DNA of 64,000 nt, taken from NCBI GenBank assembly GCA_002350855.1, contig DEFM01000006.1, forward strand, positions 122,638 through 186,637, written 5' to 3'. Source of the DNA: Prevotellaceae bacterium UBA2852 (GTDB taxonomy: Bacteria; Bacteroidota; Bacteroidia; Bacteroidales; Bacteroidaceae). Of this stretch, positions 63,968-64,000 are shown one piece after another; the stretch's first letter is position 1; each line of letters opens with the position of its first letter. The notes under the pieces are model-generated. The model was not told the origin of the DNA. It searched no databases and saw nothing but the letters and a program-made list of their open reading frames with translations. Both the position numbers and the translations under genes were made by a program.

Positions 63968-64000
63968 TATTGCTGCACACTAGAATAATAATTATAAACA

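Overview
The window is chromosomal DNA from a member of the Bacteroidales, most likely Prevotella or a close relative. The evidence is the set of promoters matching the Bacteroidetes consensus (TTTG about 19 bp from TAnnTTTG), the fimbrillin/Mfa lipoproteins, C-terminal secretion tails of the KGxYxVNxKK type, DUF3943 and DUF4924 proteins, a flotillin/NfeD pair, and typical Bacteroidales housekeeping genes. No rRNA, CRISPR, integrase, transposase or phage gene was seen. One tRNA-Leu(TAG) lies at the right end.

Layout. 1-6.2 kb: a plus-strand run of a DUF3943 outer-membrane protein (cut by the left edge), a patatin phospholipase with a C-terminal barrel, a secreted GH43-like glycosidase, and fmt. 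6.4-7.0 kb: an ECF-type sigma factor, closed by a bidirectional terminator. 7.1-13.7 kb: a minus-strand run of prfC, rfbD, a DUF4924 protein, a LysE exporter, a small lipoprotein, ansA and a ROK sugar kinase. 13.9-18.4 kb: an NfeD-like protein, flotillin, a Sua5/YrdC protein and a ClC channel. 18.5-19.1 kb: a MntA/HepT toxin-antitoxin pair. 19.2-21.2 kb: a secreted protein with a sorting tail and a 62-aa companion microprotein. 22.2-29.3 kb: a rhamnose catabolic operon (rhaB, a fucose/arabinose-isomerase-family protein, an MFS transporter, rhaD), interrupted by a four-helix-bundle gene, a lipoprotein gene and repeat arrays. 29.5-31.9 kb: a secreted GH2 glycosidase. 32.0-63.3 kb: a 31-kb single-strand run that starts with a DUF3575/OmpA-like protein, continues with five fimbrial (Mfa/FimB-type) lipoproteins, then two giant secreted proteins of 3871 and 2664 residues built from dozens of VYGGG repeats, and ends with an HI0933-type flavoprotein.

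Two things stand out. First, the fimbrial operon carries two giant glycine-rich predicted beta-solenoid proteins next to each other. One has a secretion tail. The other ends in the middle of a repeat with no cap or tail, so I propose a two-chain surface fibre or pilus-associated adhesin. Second, the intergenic regions are full of short tandem arrays with palindromic cores: 10-bp CCTAGG arrays (three copies in the rhamnose operon, two of them flanking a four-helix-bundle gene), a 22-bp TTTCA-N6-TGAAA array, 8-bp ACGTTATA arrays and 8-bp TTGAGTTT arrays. A separate dispersed palindromic element (ACTACTCCC...GGGAGGGG...GGGTCTTC) sits at gene junctions at least nine times and has become coding sequence at the ends of prfC, rfbD, the MFS transporter and a fimbrial lipoprotein.

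All functions are read from sequence motifs and family knowledge. No database search was run.
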